Shown here: piece after piece, positions 33,901-45,805 of the stretch | Layout: each line of letters opens with the position of its first letter | Position numbering within the stretch: the first letter of the stretch is position 1 | Assembly: GCF_001949145.1 (NCBI RefSeq) | Contig: NW_019091415.1 | Coordinates: 1,580,747 to 1,644,746, forward strand | DNA from: Acanthaster planci | Taxonomy: Eukaryota; Echinodermata; Asteroidea; Valvatida; Acanthasteridae | Reading direction: 5' to 3' | DNA: 64,000 nt | Made by a program: the position numbers and the translations under genes | The notes under the pieces: generated by a model | Database searches by the model: none | Told to the model about the DNA's origin: nothing | The model's input: the letters and a program-made list of their open reading frames with translations, nothing else

Positions 33901-34620
33901 GCTGGGGAAATAGATGTGGCAGGAGGATCTGCAGGGCAGGAAGATCAGGACAAACACCAGGACGAACACCTTGAAATAGATAAGGAAGAACAACACCCCA
34001 TACTGCTGATGCCACTGACCAAGGTACCGATGAACTGTGAGATATGTGTAATTAATCCAAATCTTGAATACCTCCATGGGATATGAAAGGCTCCTTTCAG
34101 GCCAGGCCATGTGTGTGGACATGTACATGTAGATACCTGCATTGTTACTTTCTCCATTATGTATGCCCTGTCACCTACTGTAGGACATGCACCATTTTGC
34201 TGGTGCTAATCTGGATTCAATTTTTGTTATGGTTTAACGCAGGTAGAGAGTTTACCTTTTATGAAGGTGGATATGTGCTGTGCCAGCTTCAGTGAAATAA
34301 AACCTTTGAAAAGTACGTTGCTCAGGTAAAGTACTTTTCTTCTTTTGAGTATATTCCAACTGAGGAAAATATTAACTCCCCTTCTACCCAGACCTTTGTC
34401 CACAGGGTGTATAGAAATCAAATGTTTTTTAGATATAGCCATTTTTCAATTTTCCTAATTTCTCTTCAGGTTCTTGCAGTAAATGGCGACATGTTGAGAG
34501 TGAAGTACATGAAGGAGGTCGCTCCCCACCAAGTTGTGTGGCCAGATAAAGATGACATCTAGGCTCTTCCTGTTGAAGATGTCATTCGTCCACTACAAGT
34601 AGCACCTTCCTACACTACAG
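31000..34620 (+). pseudogene. Transposase-like relic of an unnamed DDE-type family
   Basis: Conserved blocks in order on +: a very basic and acidic helix (31850-32400: DPKKREVAWQDKISMQCRLL, ELSKTRMRRFREKKK, KRWMREKNRIRMQKKKKRE); VCDIIQCVCCLPCKTC (about 32670); CVLDFAENVTSASKQ (33230); QVTVHAITTEYTCPGDGG (33305); KHDSDAVSAFMTEAYHHL (33398); then CKEDFGFHVERHVFGSHHGK, GLCDGKGSIVKKAVERAVKS (33545-33660); and a C-terminal VVWPDKDDI (about 34540). The HGKGLCDG block with an upstream DFAEN is shared by a large multicopy family in cnidarians, aphids and marine deuterostomes that I take to be transposases; I cannot assign a named superfamily. Many stops and shifts: dead. Confidence 0.5.
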
Positions 34621-34847
34621 TTTTAGGGCTTTGAGCCAAACAGAGGAGTGAATGTGACCAGATTGTGATCAGAACTGGACACTACCCGTTGAGAACTGGA
34701 CACTAACTTTGAAAATGCTGTTTTCACTCTGCAGTTTGTGCATATGTACTAACTGCAAGCAGTACCCACATTTTAAAACGTTCTCTTGGACATGTTTTCA
34801 GAAAACTTTTGAAAGATTATTTAACATGTTTCCAGTCTGGTTGTGGA

Positions 34848-35897
34848 CAGTGTTGTAGGTCTCAAGACCTGGGTTCGGTCTCGAGACCGTCTCAAGACCT
34901 TTTTTTGCGGTCTCGGTCTCGCCCTGTCAAAGTCTTGGTCTCAGGAGGGTCTGACTCCGTCTCGAAAGTGCCGGTCTCAGTCTTGGTCTCGGATGCCATA
35001 GTCTCGGGTCTCCCCCTCGAGACCAGGTGAGACCATAACAAAATGCACATTTAGCTACCACGCATGCATGCGGTTGCAAAAGGCAAAATTACCTCCACTT
35101 GAGTCCACTCTTTAGCCACTGATATAAATACAACACAGTAATGTTCAGATTGTGTGCAATAAACAATGAAATTGATGCTGGAATGAAGAATAGTCAATGC
35201 AGCATGATGCAACCTTGTCCCAGTCCAATCCAGGGTAGCCATGCAGCTTGACACCATGGAGATGAGGTTGTGAGTAGCGGAATTCACACTCTAGACTGGT
35301 TCCCGTTCCCTACGTAGTCTCCAGCTGAATGTAGGGCTGGGACGGGAACCAGTCTGTGTGTGTGCGCACGCTACAAATTGTGTGCATGTGTGAAAGTGCT
35401 TTCATTCTGTCTTGTATGGGTACGTCTTGTTTTAGTTGTTTCGTTACAGTACATTTTGGGGGGATTTTTTTTTTTCAGTATTTTGCTTACAAAAAAAAAC
35501 ACCACCATTTCTTTGAATGTTCACATCATATCATTTGGGACACTTGTGTTGAAAATGACCAGACCAGGGTAAAAGTAGAGCAGTATCACTGATAAAAGAA
35601 CTGAGACATTCTTTAACAAATATTTGACGTATATGTGTGTGTGTGTGTGTGTGTTTATGCTAATGTTTTCATTTTTTTTCCTTTGTACTTAATCGTACTG
35701 CCATCTGTTTGTCCCTATTTACCTTTTGGCAAAAACTAAACATTGGTTTATGGTTGGTCTTGGTCTCGGTCTCGGAAGTTGTGGTCTTGGTCTCGACCTA
35801 CAAAAGTCTCGGTCTCAAAGTCCTGGTCTTGGTCTTGAAGGAGTAGGTTTCAGCCTTGGTGTTGGTCTCGGACATCAAGGTCTCGGATACAACACTG
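34848..35897. mobile_element. Non-autonomous hAT transposon with exact 8-bp target duplication
   Basis: The left end CAGTGTTGTAGGTCTCAAGACC and the right end ...GGTCTCGGATACAACACTG are inverted (CAGTGTTGTA at each tip). GTTGTGGA flanks both sides exactly (34840-34847, 35898-35905). Eight-bp duplications and CAGTG tips are diagnostic of hAT. Both subterminal regions (34860-35030, 35746-35890) are arrays of GGTCTCGGTCTTG-like 6-12 bp repeats. No transposase frame. Confidence 0.9.
35293..35355. repeat. Inverted repeat inside the hAT element
   Basis: AGACTGGTTCCCGTTCCCTA (35293-35312) pairs with GGGCTGGGACGGGAACCAGTCT-type sequence at 35331-35355 across a 17-nt spacer, with a few unpaired bases. 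Confidence 0.8.
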
Positions 35898-35905
35898 GTT
35901 GTGGA

Positions 35906-36584
35906 CTCTGAATAGATTAACAGAGACTTTTGCTCCCAGGGAAATACTGTTCAATACTTGGAATTCTAATGAACATTTTTTACAAACATGTCCAGCAGAT
36001 CTTAAAAGTGTTGCTTTACATTGCACTGCAAAAATTTCAAACTGAGTTGTTGATTCACAGGGTCAGGCAAGGGTAGGAGTTCAGTCATTGGTGAAAGTCT
36101 ACACAAAAGACAGTCCTATTAAAAGGGAAGTCACACCATTTACAAAAGTACTTAATCTGAATTTTCCAATATTTACAGAATAATTGATTCATTTATCTAG
36201 AAAAGTCTCAGCATCTGGAATACTGTTATTTCTCATAAAACATAAATTTGTCATATTCTACAAAAATTCCTGGACAGCGACTTTATCTTTTGAACACTGT
36301 AAGGCATGTGACAACTACTTGACTGTGAAAAACAACCATTTTTTTGCATTTTCTTCAGCATCTGCAAAAACAAAACTTTAAACAGGTCAGTAGACCAATA
36401 TCTACATGTATGATAACTTGTCATCTACCTTTCAAGGAAACAATAAGGAAAAATAAAAAATGAAAATGATGTAATTTCCTTTTAACACAGTGACTGAAAG
36501 CATTTAATTTTGGTGCTTGTTTGGTGTGTCGCAGATCATGGCAATTTGCTGTTGCACTCATGACCTCTTCACGTACACTGCAGA
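35906..36584. other. Intron sequence, nothing recognised
   Basis: No feature seen apart from AT-rich sequence. Confidence 0.4.
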
Positions 36585-37100
36585 TTATTTAAATTGTGAA
36601 TTAAATATTTCCTAACTGAAACAATGAATTGAGTGGCTGTTTTCATAAAAAGGAATGAAAATATGCTTACTGGTACTATTCGTATATGCAAAATGTTAAA
36701 GCTGATAAAACTTGTCCATTGCTCTGTTTTTGCATGGAGTACTGTGGGCATGTTCCAGGGTCAGGGATGGCCAGAGGTCTTGACTGAGCAGGCCATGTGT
36801 GTACAGTGGTGTAAAATCTAGACAGCTGCAATAATACCATGACTGAGGGCATTTGTTGCATATTGTATATGTCGTGTGTCACCGTTACATCTGTTACCTC
36901 TCCAAGGTGGTGTGAATAGCCTTCACATTTTGATAATTTGAATTGGGAACTAAATATTTCATGACTGAAACAATGAATTGACTTTCTGGTTTCATCAACT
37001 GGAATAAAATTATGCTTGCTGGTACCACAACCTGATGTTAAATGTTAACTGACTGACAAAATTGTCCTTTGCTTTGTTTATGTACATGTAGTGTTTGGCA
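36585..37100. repeat. Tandem duplication, period about 352 bp (two diverged copies)
   Basis: 36585-36750 and 36935-37100 align: AATTAAATATTTCC.. / AACTAAATATTTCA.., then ACTGAAACAATGAATTGA in both, GTTTTCAT, ATTATGCTTGCTGGTAC-like and a TGTCCATTGCTCTGTTT-like block. Copies differ by roughly one base in six. Confidence 0.75.
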
Positions 37101-37741
37101 TATGCAAGTACAACACTGTGTCCTTGCACAGAAAAGCCACAGACATAGCATTGGTAGAAAACTTTGATGAGGCAACAGTTGTGAGTTATACCCTACCCAA
37201 ACCTTTGCCAAATCTCTACCTGTTGATATTCCACCAGGTGAAATTGTGTGTCTCTGTTACACCCATTACGTCACCCCAGTCAGATTGAGCAATTACATAT
37301 GGGTCATTCTATAAATTTTAGGGTCCTAAGTATAACATTTTTCCGTCCCTCGAACATATGACATGTGTACTTTTACAAGGTATATATCATTTAAATTGAT
37401 GTTTTTATTGGTTTCAAACTTTTTTTATTTGTTCGGCAGGTAATCTGCAGTACTTGTTCAAGCTTGGAAATTAAAGAATGACCTCTAAACATTGTAAAAT
37501 CATATGCCAAACATAACAGAAAGGAAAAATTGGACCCCAAATTGATAGAATGATCCAAATACATGTCAGTGAGTCTGACAATTGGAGGCATTGAAATAAC
37601 ATTCCCTTACTATTTGAAAAGTATGTGCATAATTATTGTATGTGTTGATAAAATCTTGTTATGAAACCTACATGTAACCAAAGTTCCCTCCGTATGCAAA
37701 TTGTTCCAACTACATTTATCAAAATTTAACCACATATTGCC
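37101..37741. other. Intron sequence, nothing firm
   Basis: A 65-codon frame at 37091-37288 is probably chance. No family match. Confidence 0.35.
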
Positions 37742-38030
37742 TTAACCACTTGCCGCCGGGGACTCCGGTTTCAGGCACCGTGTAGCTGAAATCGGACAAA
37801 GGGAACTGGGCCTTGTAACAAAAGACCGTACTCTGAACAAAAGACCAGGCTGCTGGGCATTCACTCCAGTCCGAATAGTGGAGATAATCCAGCCTTGTTT
37901 TGAAACAGTGTACCACGGTTTGGGGCATTTAGTGCAAGTGGATTACCACCTGGGACAAAAGTGCTCCACCACCACAGTGATGAGCCACACAGCACCACTG
38001 CATGCTAATCTGGTCCCTATCTGGCCCCTT
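37742..38030. mobile_element. piggyBac-type MITE, copy A (3' truncated)
   Basis: Starts TTAA CCACTTGCCGCCGGGGACTC. The following body, with GTAACAAAAGACCGT and GGAGATAATCCAGCCTTG, recurs inverted at 60345-60889 and more diverged at 48670-49230. Homology stops near CTAATCTGGTCCC. No coding. Confidence 0.75.
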
Positions 38031-38146
38031 GGCCCCTATGCAAATCAGCTCTATTCTGTAATCTAATCCATTCAGTATAATCTTAGAGGGTTTTAAGTTT
38101 GTTACAACTGGAAACTTTCTGAGAGAATAATAATTTACAATATACC

Positions 38147-38508
38147 TCAGAACTTAATGCATCTGAAATGTTTATATAGAGCAATGGGAATATAACCGGC
38201 AGCAGACCATAAAACCTGCTCTTCCTTACAAGAAATCTGTTTAAGTTCATTTTCATCAGAGGGGCTGCCAGCAGTACCTGATTGTATATCTTTGAGAACA
38301 AACTCTAGCATGAAATGTAAAATTTGATTAAAGAGAATACAGGAGGGTTTACCATGATCTTGTACATCCAAAGAACAAAGAAATTTATGCCACTTGTTTA
38401 CATGGTGATCATTACACCTGAGATCATTAAAAGCATGCCACATAATTTCTGAGCTGTCTGGTGCAAGCCTCTCTTTAATACCTGCTGATTTTGCCTGAGG
38501 TGCTGTGT
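38147..38508 (-). pseudogene. TE-derived ORF fragment of unnamed family
   Basis: Minus strand, from about 38508: APQAKSAGIKERLAPDSSEI, then MWHAFNDLRCNDHHVNKWHK, FLCSLDVQ and EEQVLWSAAGYIPIALYKHF. The EE-x-LW/R-x-AAGY-P motif recurs in multicopy uncharacterised proteins of marine invertebrates, which suggests a transposon-encoded protein. I cannot name the family or function. Open for about 115 codons, then lost in both directions. Confidence 0.35.
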
Positions 38509-39067
38509 GTCGACTGCATGTATGTACATGAGCAAGCTACAGTATGTGTGCACTGTGTGTGTTAGGTGTGAATACAGTAGAGCACTACAGGTATCGTGTG
38601 AGCGGGGATATGATGTACTGTACTCAGTTCATTCCCTTAACTCATTGACAATAAAGGCAAACTAGAAATGTGTTTGTGGACAGACACGGCTGCTTCAGCT
38701 CTGGTTTCATTATTTAATATCTGCAAACAGTGACAAATTTTCCTGACAAACCACATCCAAGAGTTTATGGCCATGGGACATACATGTATACTTAACAGGA
38801 AACAGTGTTTTAAATTATACTACTATTTGTTTGTTTCCAGCTCTTTTCAAAGATTGATGCAAATATGATTTGATGCAAATATGTACGAATCCTGCACAGT
38901 GTATTAACACATGTAAATCTTTGCAAACAATCAAGTTCGAGCCAACAATTTTTTTTTGCAGCCTGATTGAGAATGAATGGTACTTGCAGTTTTAAAGAGG
39001 GAATAACCACGATAACAATTGGATAACATGATTATTGGTATCTTTTTTGGTCTATGTATTTTAGCAG
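38509..39067. other. Intron sequence before exon D
   Basis: No feature. It ends TATTTTAGCAG before the exon; a NAGNAG acceptor could add one Gln. Confidence 0.4.
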
Positions 39068-39236
39068 ACAAAGTTGGAAGCCATTCCTAAAAAGCCAACG
39101 ACTCCAAGAGTGAAGTATGAGAAGAAGCTAAAGATTGAGCCAAAGCCACGAGACTCCTTCCTTGATGAAAATAATGCTCTCATCAATTGGCAAAGTAAAC
39201 TGATAGACAGGAAAAAGCAGCAAGGCCACATATCAA
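39068..39236 (+). CDS. MYCBPAP: MYCBPAP orthologue, exon D
   Basis: 169 bp between TTTTAGCAG and ATCAA|GTAAGACC. Reads TKLEAIPKKPTTPRVKYEKK, LKIEPKPRDSFLDENNALIN, WQSKLIDRKKQQGHIS. It corresponds to the HNFLKNWQRNTALRKKQQEA segment of vertebrate MYCBPAP: a basic region, then an F-L-x-NW-like core, then a KKQQ helix. Phase 0 in, phase 1 out, matching exons C and E. Vertebrate proteins have some extra residues between the exon C and exon D segments, so a small exon could be missing in the 17.7-kb intron, but the frame does not need one. Confidence 0.85.
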
Positions 39237-39479
39237 GTAAGACCAATTAGGTGATTAGGTTTGGTTGCTTTATTAACTCCTTTAAAGTTTCAAGACAAAG
39301 TTAACATAAGCTAGGACCTTTGATTTAACCTCAACAGTATGTTTAAGCACAACATTCTTGAAGACTCATTTCAATTGTAGACTTACAGGTTTCACCTTCT
39401 CTCCTGTTGGGTTTTATTCTACAAGAAAGTCACAATTTCAGACTGGTGAGCCTGAAAAACTGAGGCCAAAATTCTTAGA

Positions 39480-39690
39480 CATTTGGTCCAGAGTAATCTA
39501 AAGTGGAAGTCCCATATTAACCATATTAAAGAAATAAATTAACGAGGGGCTGTTCGTTACAGACTCTCAAACATATTTTTGCATGAATTGAGTACTCTTT
39601 ACAGTGACTATATTAGATCTGTTCTTGAGTGTTATTGTAGTAATCTTTATCAAACAGTGTAATGATATTGAATAAATATAGACACAGGCT
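39480..39690 (+). pseudogene. Short non-LTR retrotransposon RT fragment
   Basis: LKWKSHINHIKEIN (about 39495-39540) and RLSNIFLHELSTLYSDYIRS (39560-39640) resemble the C-terminal RT stretch of LINE elements (LxWxxHI...I). Short and stop-containing. Confidence 0.35.
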
Positions 39691-39954
39691 TTTAAAATTG
39701 TTATAGGGGCGATTCCACTGTCATGAACATTATATTTAGAGACAGTTTCTGAACATTAGTAATCAATTTAAATGACTTAGAAGTTGTACCTGTTTGTTTC
39801 TAGTAACATGGAATGTTATACCTAACAGTCTGTATCAACGTTAATTAAATCACAATTTTTTATTTTAACATTACTAGTGAGCATCATGGACGTTACGCTA
39901 AAAGGACGTGACATTTTTTATCAACATGATCATTACAAAATCCACTGCACTCAT

Positions 39955-40195
39955 CCTGCCCAAACAGTCACTTCTTCAGCAAATTTCTTTTCATGGCTTT
40001 TGCCATTCACGAAAAACTTGATCAACTGTATAGCACCCTCTAGTGCTACAATGCAGTGTGGCGGTGCCACATTGTTTGTCCTTATATTTCTTTGTGCCAT
40101 TGCTAACGCACCTGTCACTTTTGTCATCTTCAAATTTCTCTAGTTCGCCATTTCACTTTATCTTATGTGGTAAGCTGATCAACTTACTTTAGTCT
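39955..40195 (+). repeat. Solo/truncated terminal repeat of the gag-YR family
   Basis: CCTGCCCAAACAGTCACTTC, then a TTTGCCATT block, ACTTGATCAACTGTATAGCA, CCCTCTAG and a GTGTGGCGGTGCCACATTG stretch align along the left terminal repeat of copy 2 (41235 on). No internal coding follows. Confidence 0.75.
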
Positions 40196-41234
40196 CTTGT
40201 ATTTATTCAACTTAAGGTAGTTCATGTATTATTTAGGAATTTCCTTGTCCAATTTGTTAATAGAAGACAACCCAGGACAACAGTTTATTTTCATACATGA
40301 CACATAACCTTTGTGCAAGCCTGCTGGACGCCAGACTACCCTGCCTGTTTACAAATTAAAGCAGGCATAGACAAACTTTATGTTACTCTGGGTCAACTGT
40401 ACCAGTGAAAACAGGAAGCATTTTGGCTACAACTGTTTGACGCAGTACTAAATTTTAAACCAGTTTTGGTCCGAAGTTAAACCCACCCTCTTGGGACATT
40501 TAAATCACAGTTTTAGCATCGAAATAAAACTAATTTGGTTTAAAGATCAATCAAATTGCTTTGACGTAAAATTGTTATTTAACAGTGAATTGGTCATTGT
40601 TTCCCATGTCATGACTAATGTGGCAGCTTTTCTTCACATTTATACAAAAAATCATCATTTTTGGAGTTCATTTCTACTGAGAGAATGCATAGATTAAAAG
40701 AAATGCATTGATGAGGGTGGTAAACCTATCTAGTGATTTGATGATGTCTTAATACGGCTCTCATTCGACCTTGCAGTGTACTGGGGGTTTTACAAGCGCA
40801 GAGAAAAATACGGGTTTATTAAGTTGGGTGTCATTCTTTGCAAATGACCTCAGCAATTTGCCTGAAATTTAGCAGGACCTTACTCCAGTTCAAATTGGGA
40901 CTGTTCAACTTTATTGTATGATGCAGTGTTGATCAGTTTGATGGAAAATCAATTCCAAATTGCTCTCACTGTCCAACCGCTTTTAATTCACAGTTAAGTA
41001 CGAACAAGCACAGCTTGCACACATTTGCCCATTTGCCCCAAAATAGTGGAACAGTCGTGTCGTTGCAGAGCTGTAGTGTGATTTCATCAAAATAGACTTC
41101 TATTTAATGCTCCCAATGACTTTTGTTTTCAGTTTGCCTGGTACGAAGAACTTTAACTTGTGCTTTTGACATCAGTAGCAATCTTTATTTAGTTTTTACC
41201 TACTAAGATTGTTTAAAATATACCCTCACCCTAC
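40196..41234. other. Intron sequence, nothing recognised
   Basis: No coding or repeat feature identified. Confidence 0.4.
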
Positions 41235-44200
41235 CCTACCCAAACAGTCACTATATATGCAAATTTCCTATATGCTTTATGCCATTTGCTAAAACTTTGA
41301 TCAAATGTAGTGCGCCCTCTGTAACCACGATACATTGTGGCACCGCCGCCATGTTCGTCCTTTTCTTAGCGCCGCATTCCTGTGGTAGCTTGATCAACTG
41401 TAATGTATAAATAATATACTGTAGTTTCCGAATATATTCATATTTATTTCTAAATGTGTGTTATTTGTTGTTTTGTGTTGTATTTTTCTCTTACTCTTTG
41501 TATGTGCATGCTCATAGGTTACCGCCATTGATTCTACATAACTCGTGCCACTTGGCGATATTATATAAGGTCAACTGGGTGATCCAGGACAGTTGGGGGC
41601 TTACAGCATTAAGTGGTTCCAAACTCTCCTTACAGACCGACAGGAGTCGGTCAGCAGTCATGATCGAGGTGTTAAGGTTCACAGCTGAGACTCATATTTA
41701 CAGTGCTAATGGTCTGCTCCTCCAGCACACAGACTGATTAGAACCGGGGTTAGCCAACGATGCCACACAGGAGCCTGAGCTGTAGTGCTTGCAATCTGAA
41801 TACTCAGCTCCCTTAGTGTAGCTACTGGGATGATGATGTCCATTGTGGCAGTCCACCTTCCACCAATGCCTACTGAAGAATTCAACACTATTGGCATGGC
41901 TCATAAAGCTTGTGAAGGGATGGCCCCACACCAGCCACAATGACTGCCTCATGCCACGAGCCTCCGCCTTCAGACACTCTTTTAACGAGGGCATCCATGC
42001 ATGAATCAGACACTACACCCTCCCTGGCCGCTCCCGTGTTGTCTTACTGGGGAGGCCCCGGTGAATACAATGCCGGGCCATGCTGGCACAAGGCAGAGTG
42101 CAACACAGGAAACAGAACCCCCCTGATCTGGTATGCGTCAACCATCTGATGCCCAAGAATTTTCCACTAGGGCACCTGGGCATGAAACATTACCCGGGCC
42201 AACTCGCCATCACTTTCTAGGACATCCAAGTCCTCTTCAGCATGCGCCAGAAAAATACTGCTTCCTGGGCCGACCCGCCTTTGTTCCTGCTCTGGTAAAT
42301 GTGCTGTTGTAACATCGATCCAATGCTGCGTCTCCATTGCTACCTACTGACACATCTCCCACTGCTACCGGTAGGCTTATCAAGACCTGCTAGGAGGCGA
42401 GTCAACGTCTCAACTGTCGATCCAGACGGCTGCTGCGCACCTAATCCCACTGGCATTTCGATCCATATCAACGGGGCTCCCAGGCATGAACCGGACGATA
42501 ACGCTTCCAGATCAACCCTCCATCACTTCATGGGGGCTGTCTCGGTGAATGCGCCATTGGAATACGGATCTGTGGCCACATCTCCCCAGTCCGCACCTCT
42601 GGCATCCAAACCCACTGGCCTGCTGCACCACAGTGATTTCCATACCAGAGGTCTTTCGCCTGATTTTTTTTTCTCTGGGGAGGTCTAGAAGAACGCTTCC
42701 AGGCCTCCCTCCATTGTGGCTCACCTCATGCAATCTCTGCCCGAACATAATCCGCAACTTGACAGTTCTTTCACCGCTTCTACCCAGCAGGCCCCTTCTG
42801 TGAATTTTACGCCAACTCCCCCAGGCAGAAGCATAAACGCTTCTCGTCTTCTTTGGCGGATAGTTTAGAAGGAAGCTGTGCTCGTCCAAACACCACAGCG
42901 CTTCTTCCAGATGGGATCTGCAGCTCAGCCAATCTTGCCCGCTCATCCAACTCTGCCTGACATCCGGCCTCACCTGCAAACACACTCCATGTTGTCTTCC
43001 GCCAGGTTGTAAGAAGTGTAAGAAGTTGCGTTCGTCCAAACATCACACTGCTTCCTCCTCAACTGTCATCCTGACTTCGCAGTCCCACTCTGAGTCGCTC
43101 TCTTTGTTGGTCAGCCCCCTTCATTCGAAGCTCAAACCCTTTATTTTGAGCTCTGGATCCCAGCCCTCCTCTAATCTGTCCACTTGCACATTTGCCATCC
43201 AGGACTTTCCCATCCAGTGCGGACACGCTTCAATTGTCAGTGCGGGTTTGTGTAACCTGATGGACAATCTGCTGACGTCCAAACCTTCATGCATTTCCTC
43301 TCGGGATATGCAACAGGGCCCTGTCCGAATCATCCCTGTCCTCACAATGGGTCTTCTGGTATGAAGGAATAGTTCCGGCTGTTAATTGTACGCAGTTGGA
43401 GAGTCATCTTCGTCTACTACACAAACATATCTTTCCAGTCTTCGGTCTGCCACTACAGACAAGATCACTCGCTGATAAGTCTGGTAAGTCTTCTGGCAAG
43501 GGCCCTTTTCCTCGATGAGGATGAATTCCAACCTTGAACTTACCCTATAGCCTAGTTGAAAAGGACCTCTTGTTGCAGTCCCCACTGTGCGGCCTTTGTT
43601 CCATCCTTCTCATAATATCTCTCCTAAAAAAAGCTTCCGCCTCTCCAGACCATACTGCAGTCACTCTTAGGGTGCTGGATGAGAACACCAACTCTGTCTT
43701 CAAGCATTTTTTGCTCCCTAGCCTCTCCCTCTTAACGGGAAGACTCATCTACAGGACACCTTACAGAGATGATGACATCGTAGGTTAATGACACCGAGCC
43801 AACTTACTCATTCACCCGTACACCGGTCAATTTTGGCACTGTCCTCCCTTCCTCAGCCCACGCAAATAATGCAGAGGGCACTGTGCTGGTTACCACCTAT
43901 CATTTTAGGTTAGGTTCTGGCAAGTCTGCATGTCGGCCAGTTGGGTTCTCGCACCTGTTTTTGATTATTCTTTGGACTTGTTGTAAGGCATTGTCGGGGC
44001 CTGTCGTGTGTTCTTTTGCTCTTTAAAGGATTCCCTGTGGGCCTTTCCTTGAGCCTCGAGTAACTCTTTGTTCCGAGGCGCTGGATTACTGACAGTATTT
44101 ATCACGGGATGATTTCATCAAATAGGTAACACCACGGCGTCTATACCATCCTAGCCTTAGACAACCGCTCACGTTCTTATTCAAATTCATCCCACCAACA

Positions 44201-45050
44201 AGACATCTTAGTCTCGAGAATCGTAGAACATTCTAGTTCTTCTAATAGTAAACCTTGCCTTTTCAATTTTCATAATGGTATCTAATCAGGACTCAAAGGT
44301 GAGAGATACTATCCCACTTCTTCCATCATTATTCTGATAAACCTCATCGAGCGACAATCAGGGATACTTGGGCTAGCTGGGTTTCCTTGGCCATCGAGTT
44401 CACCTGTCCCAAATGGCTGAACTTCCCAAATCACAATCCTGGCCACCCTATTGCAGCTATGATGTTAGAGTGGTATCTACCTTGCCAACATCCTTTACGT
44501 TGTCCTTCAAGAAACATCTGCGGGGCAGTATGCTGAATAAAGTCTTGTGACAGGTTCTTCATGGCGGGACAAAACTAGCCTTTTCATCACGATCACGAGG
44601 ACCCATACTGGGTGAGCCACCTCCCGTTTTTCCTAATGGCCTCCTCTTTTCTTTGGAGGGCCCTCATCATTCCACACGATTTTCCTCACTTTCAGTGTAT
44701 CCTCGCTACCCTACTCCTCCAGAGTACATTGCTACTCTGCAAATATAGTGACTGGTTGGATAGAATGAGTGCAGTGGACTCCTCCCCCACTGTAGTGTGG
44801 AATGAGTCAGACTACCCACCCAAACAGTTGACACCCTCCCTCCTCCCCACTCTGGCTTGGATCTTGTGCTCCAAAAAAGGATGAACATGGTGGCGACGCC
44901 ATGGTACATTGTGGTACTAGAGGGTGCACTACAGTTGATCAAGGTCTTAGCGAAAGGCACCCGGCATTTAGGGAAATTAGCATGTACAGTGACTGTTGGG
45001 GTAGGTATTCGCTAGCAGACTTTCTCCACATTACTGTGGGGAGGATTTTT
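41235..45050 (+). mobile_element. DIRS-like gag-YR element without visible RT, copy 2 (decayed)
   Basis: The left ITR CCTACCCAAACAGTCACTAT (41235) and the right ITR, ending ACAGTGACTGTTGGGGTAGG (45005), are inverted. The ICR at 44731-44831 contains ACTCCTCCCCCACTG and GACTACCCACCCAAACAG. The gag-like region is 42300-43800 (DENTNSVFKHF at about 43690). The YR relic at 44340-44620 keeps KPHRATIRDTWASWVSLAIE, collinear with PHRAVTRDTIARWTVLAIK of copy 1, but has many stops and lacks the catalytic C-terminus in frame. No RT motif seen. Length about 3.8 kb. Confidence 0.7.
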
Positions 45051-45592
45051 AATTACCAATATGATTGATCTTTAACCTGTAAAGCAGTCGGACACCATTT
45101 TAGTAGAAAAGTTACACCAAATTTCAACTACAGTGTTAAGGGAATTTAAGCAGTATCTGAAATGTACCCAGTGTCCTCCTGCTTGCCTTCACTCTATTCC
45201 TCTGACCTGCTTTCATTCTAGCTTGTGTGTTTGCTGCGTTAGTTTATCTAGAAGTAAAAGCACATGTGTTTGAAGTTCATGTACATGTGACTGTATTAAA
45301 TTAGTGGTCGTTTCACAAAATCATGATTTTTTTTAGTTTGGTTCAGTTTATTCAACTACAGTTCCGACTGGTTTCATTTCATTTTGCCTCAACATTTTAT
45401 TCATACGGCTGCATTGGATTATGTTGGAAACCATGCTTCATTTGATTTAAATTTGCAGTTTTAATCTTTGTTACGTGAAAGTTTTTAACCATTACTCTCC
45501 AATGTACTTAGTAACCTAATGTTTCTTCATGCAGTCTTTTGGTTTTATCAGAGATACCATTTCTTATTTACTGTTTGGTGTGTTTTATGCAG
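45051..45592. other. Intron sequence before exon E
   Basis: No feature. It ends in the acceptor GTGTGTTTTATGCAG. Confidence 0.4.
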
Positions 45593-45712
45593 AATTGCTT
45601 GAGAAATCAGTATCATCGTTACTGATGAACCTTGGTGACGATTATCGCAAAACACAGGAAGATCGCTATCTCATTGAAAGATCAATACCAGCTGTAGACT
45701 ATGGCAGAGGAT
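45593..45712 (+). CDS. MYCBPAP: MYCBPAP orthologue, exon E
   Basis: 120 bp between TTTTATGCAG and GGAT|GTAAGTAT. With the A from exon D it reads KLLEKSVSSLLMNLGDDYRK, TQEDRYLIERSIPAVDYGRG. Matches the KKPVSELLMHTGETYRRIQE and ERELID segment of vertebrate MYCBPAP nearly residue for residue. Leaves in phase 1. The next expected exon (an FWSxxE-type segment) is not found downstream, so it lies past 64000 or in the gap at 49692-50189. Confidence 0.88.
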
Positions 45713-45805
45713 GTAAGTATCACATTCTCTCACAAGAATATGTCCACTGATGTCAGGGTATTACTGTACAATCTGTCAAGTTGCAGTGTTAGTATTCATA
45801 GACTG

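Noticed and set aside
34860-35030. CRISPR-like or protein-coding repeat array of GGTCTCG
   Set aside because: Units are 6-12 bp, irregular and in both orientations, inside the ends of a hAT element; no spacers and no coding constraint.
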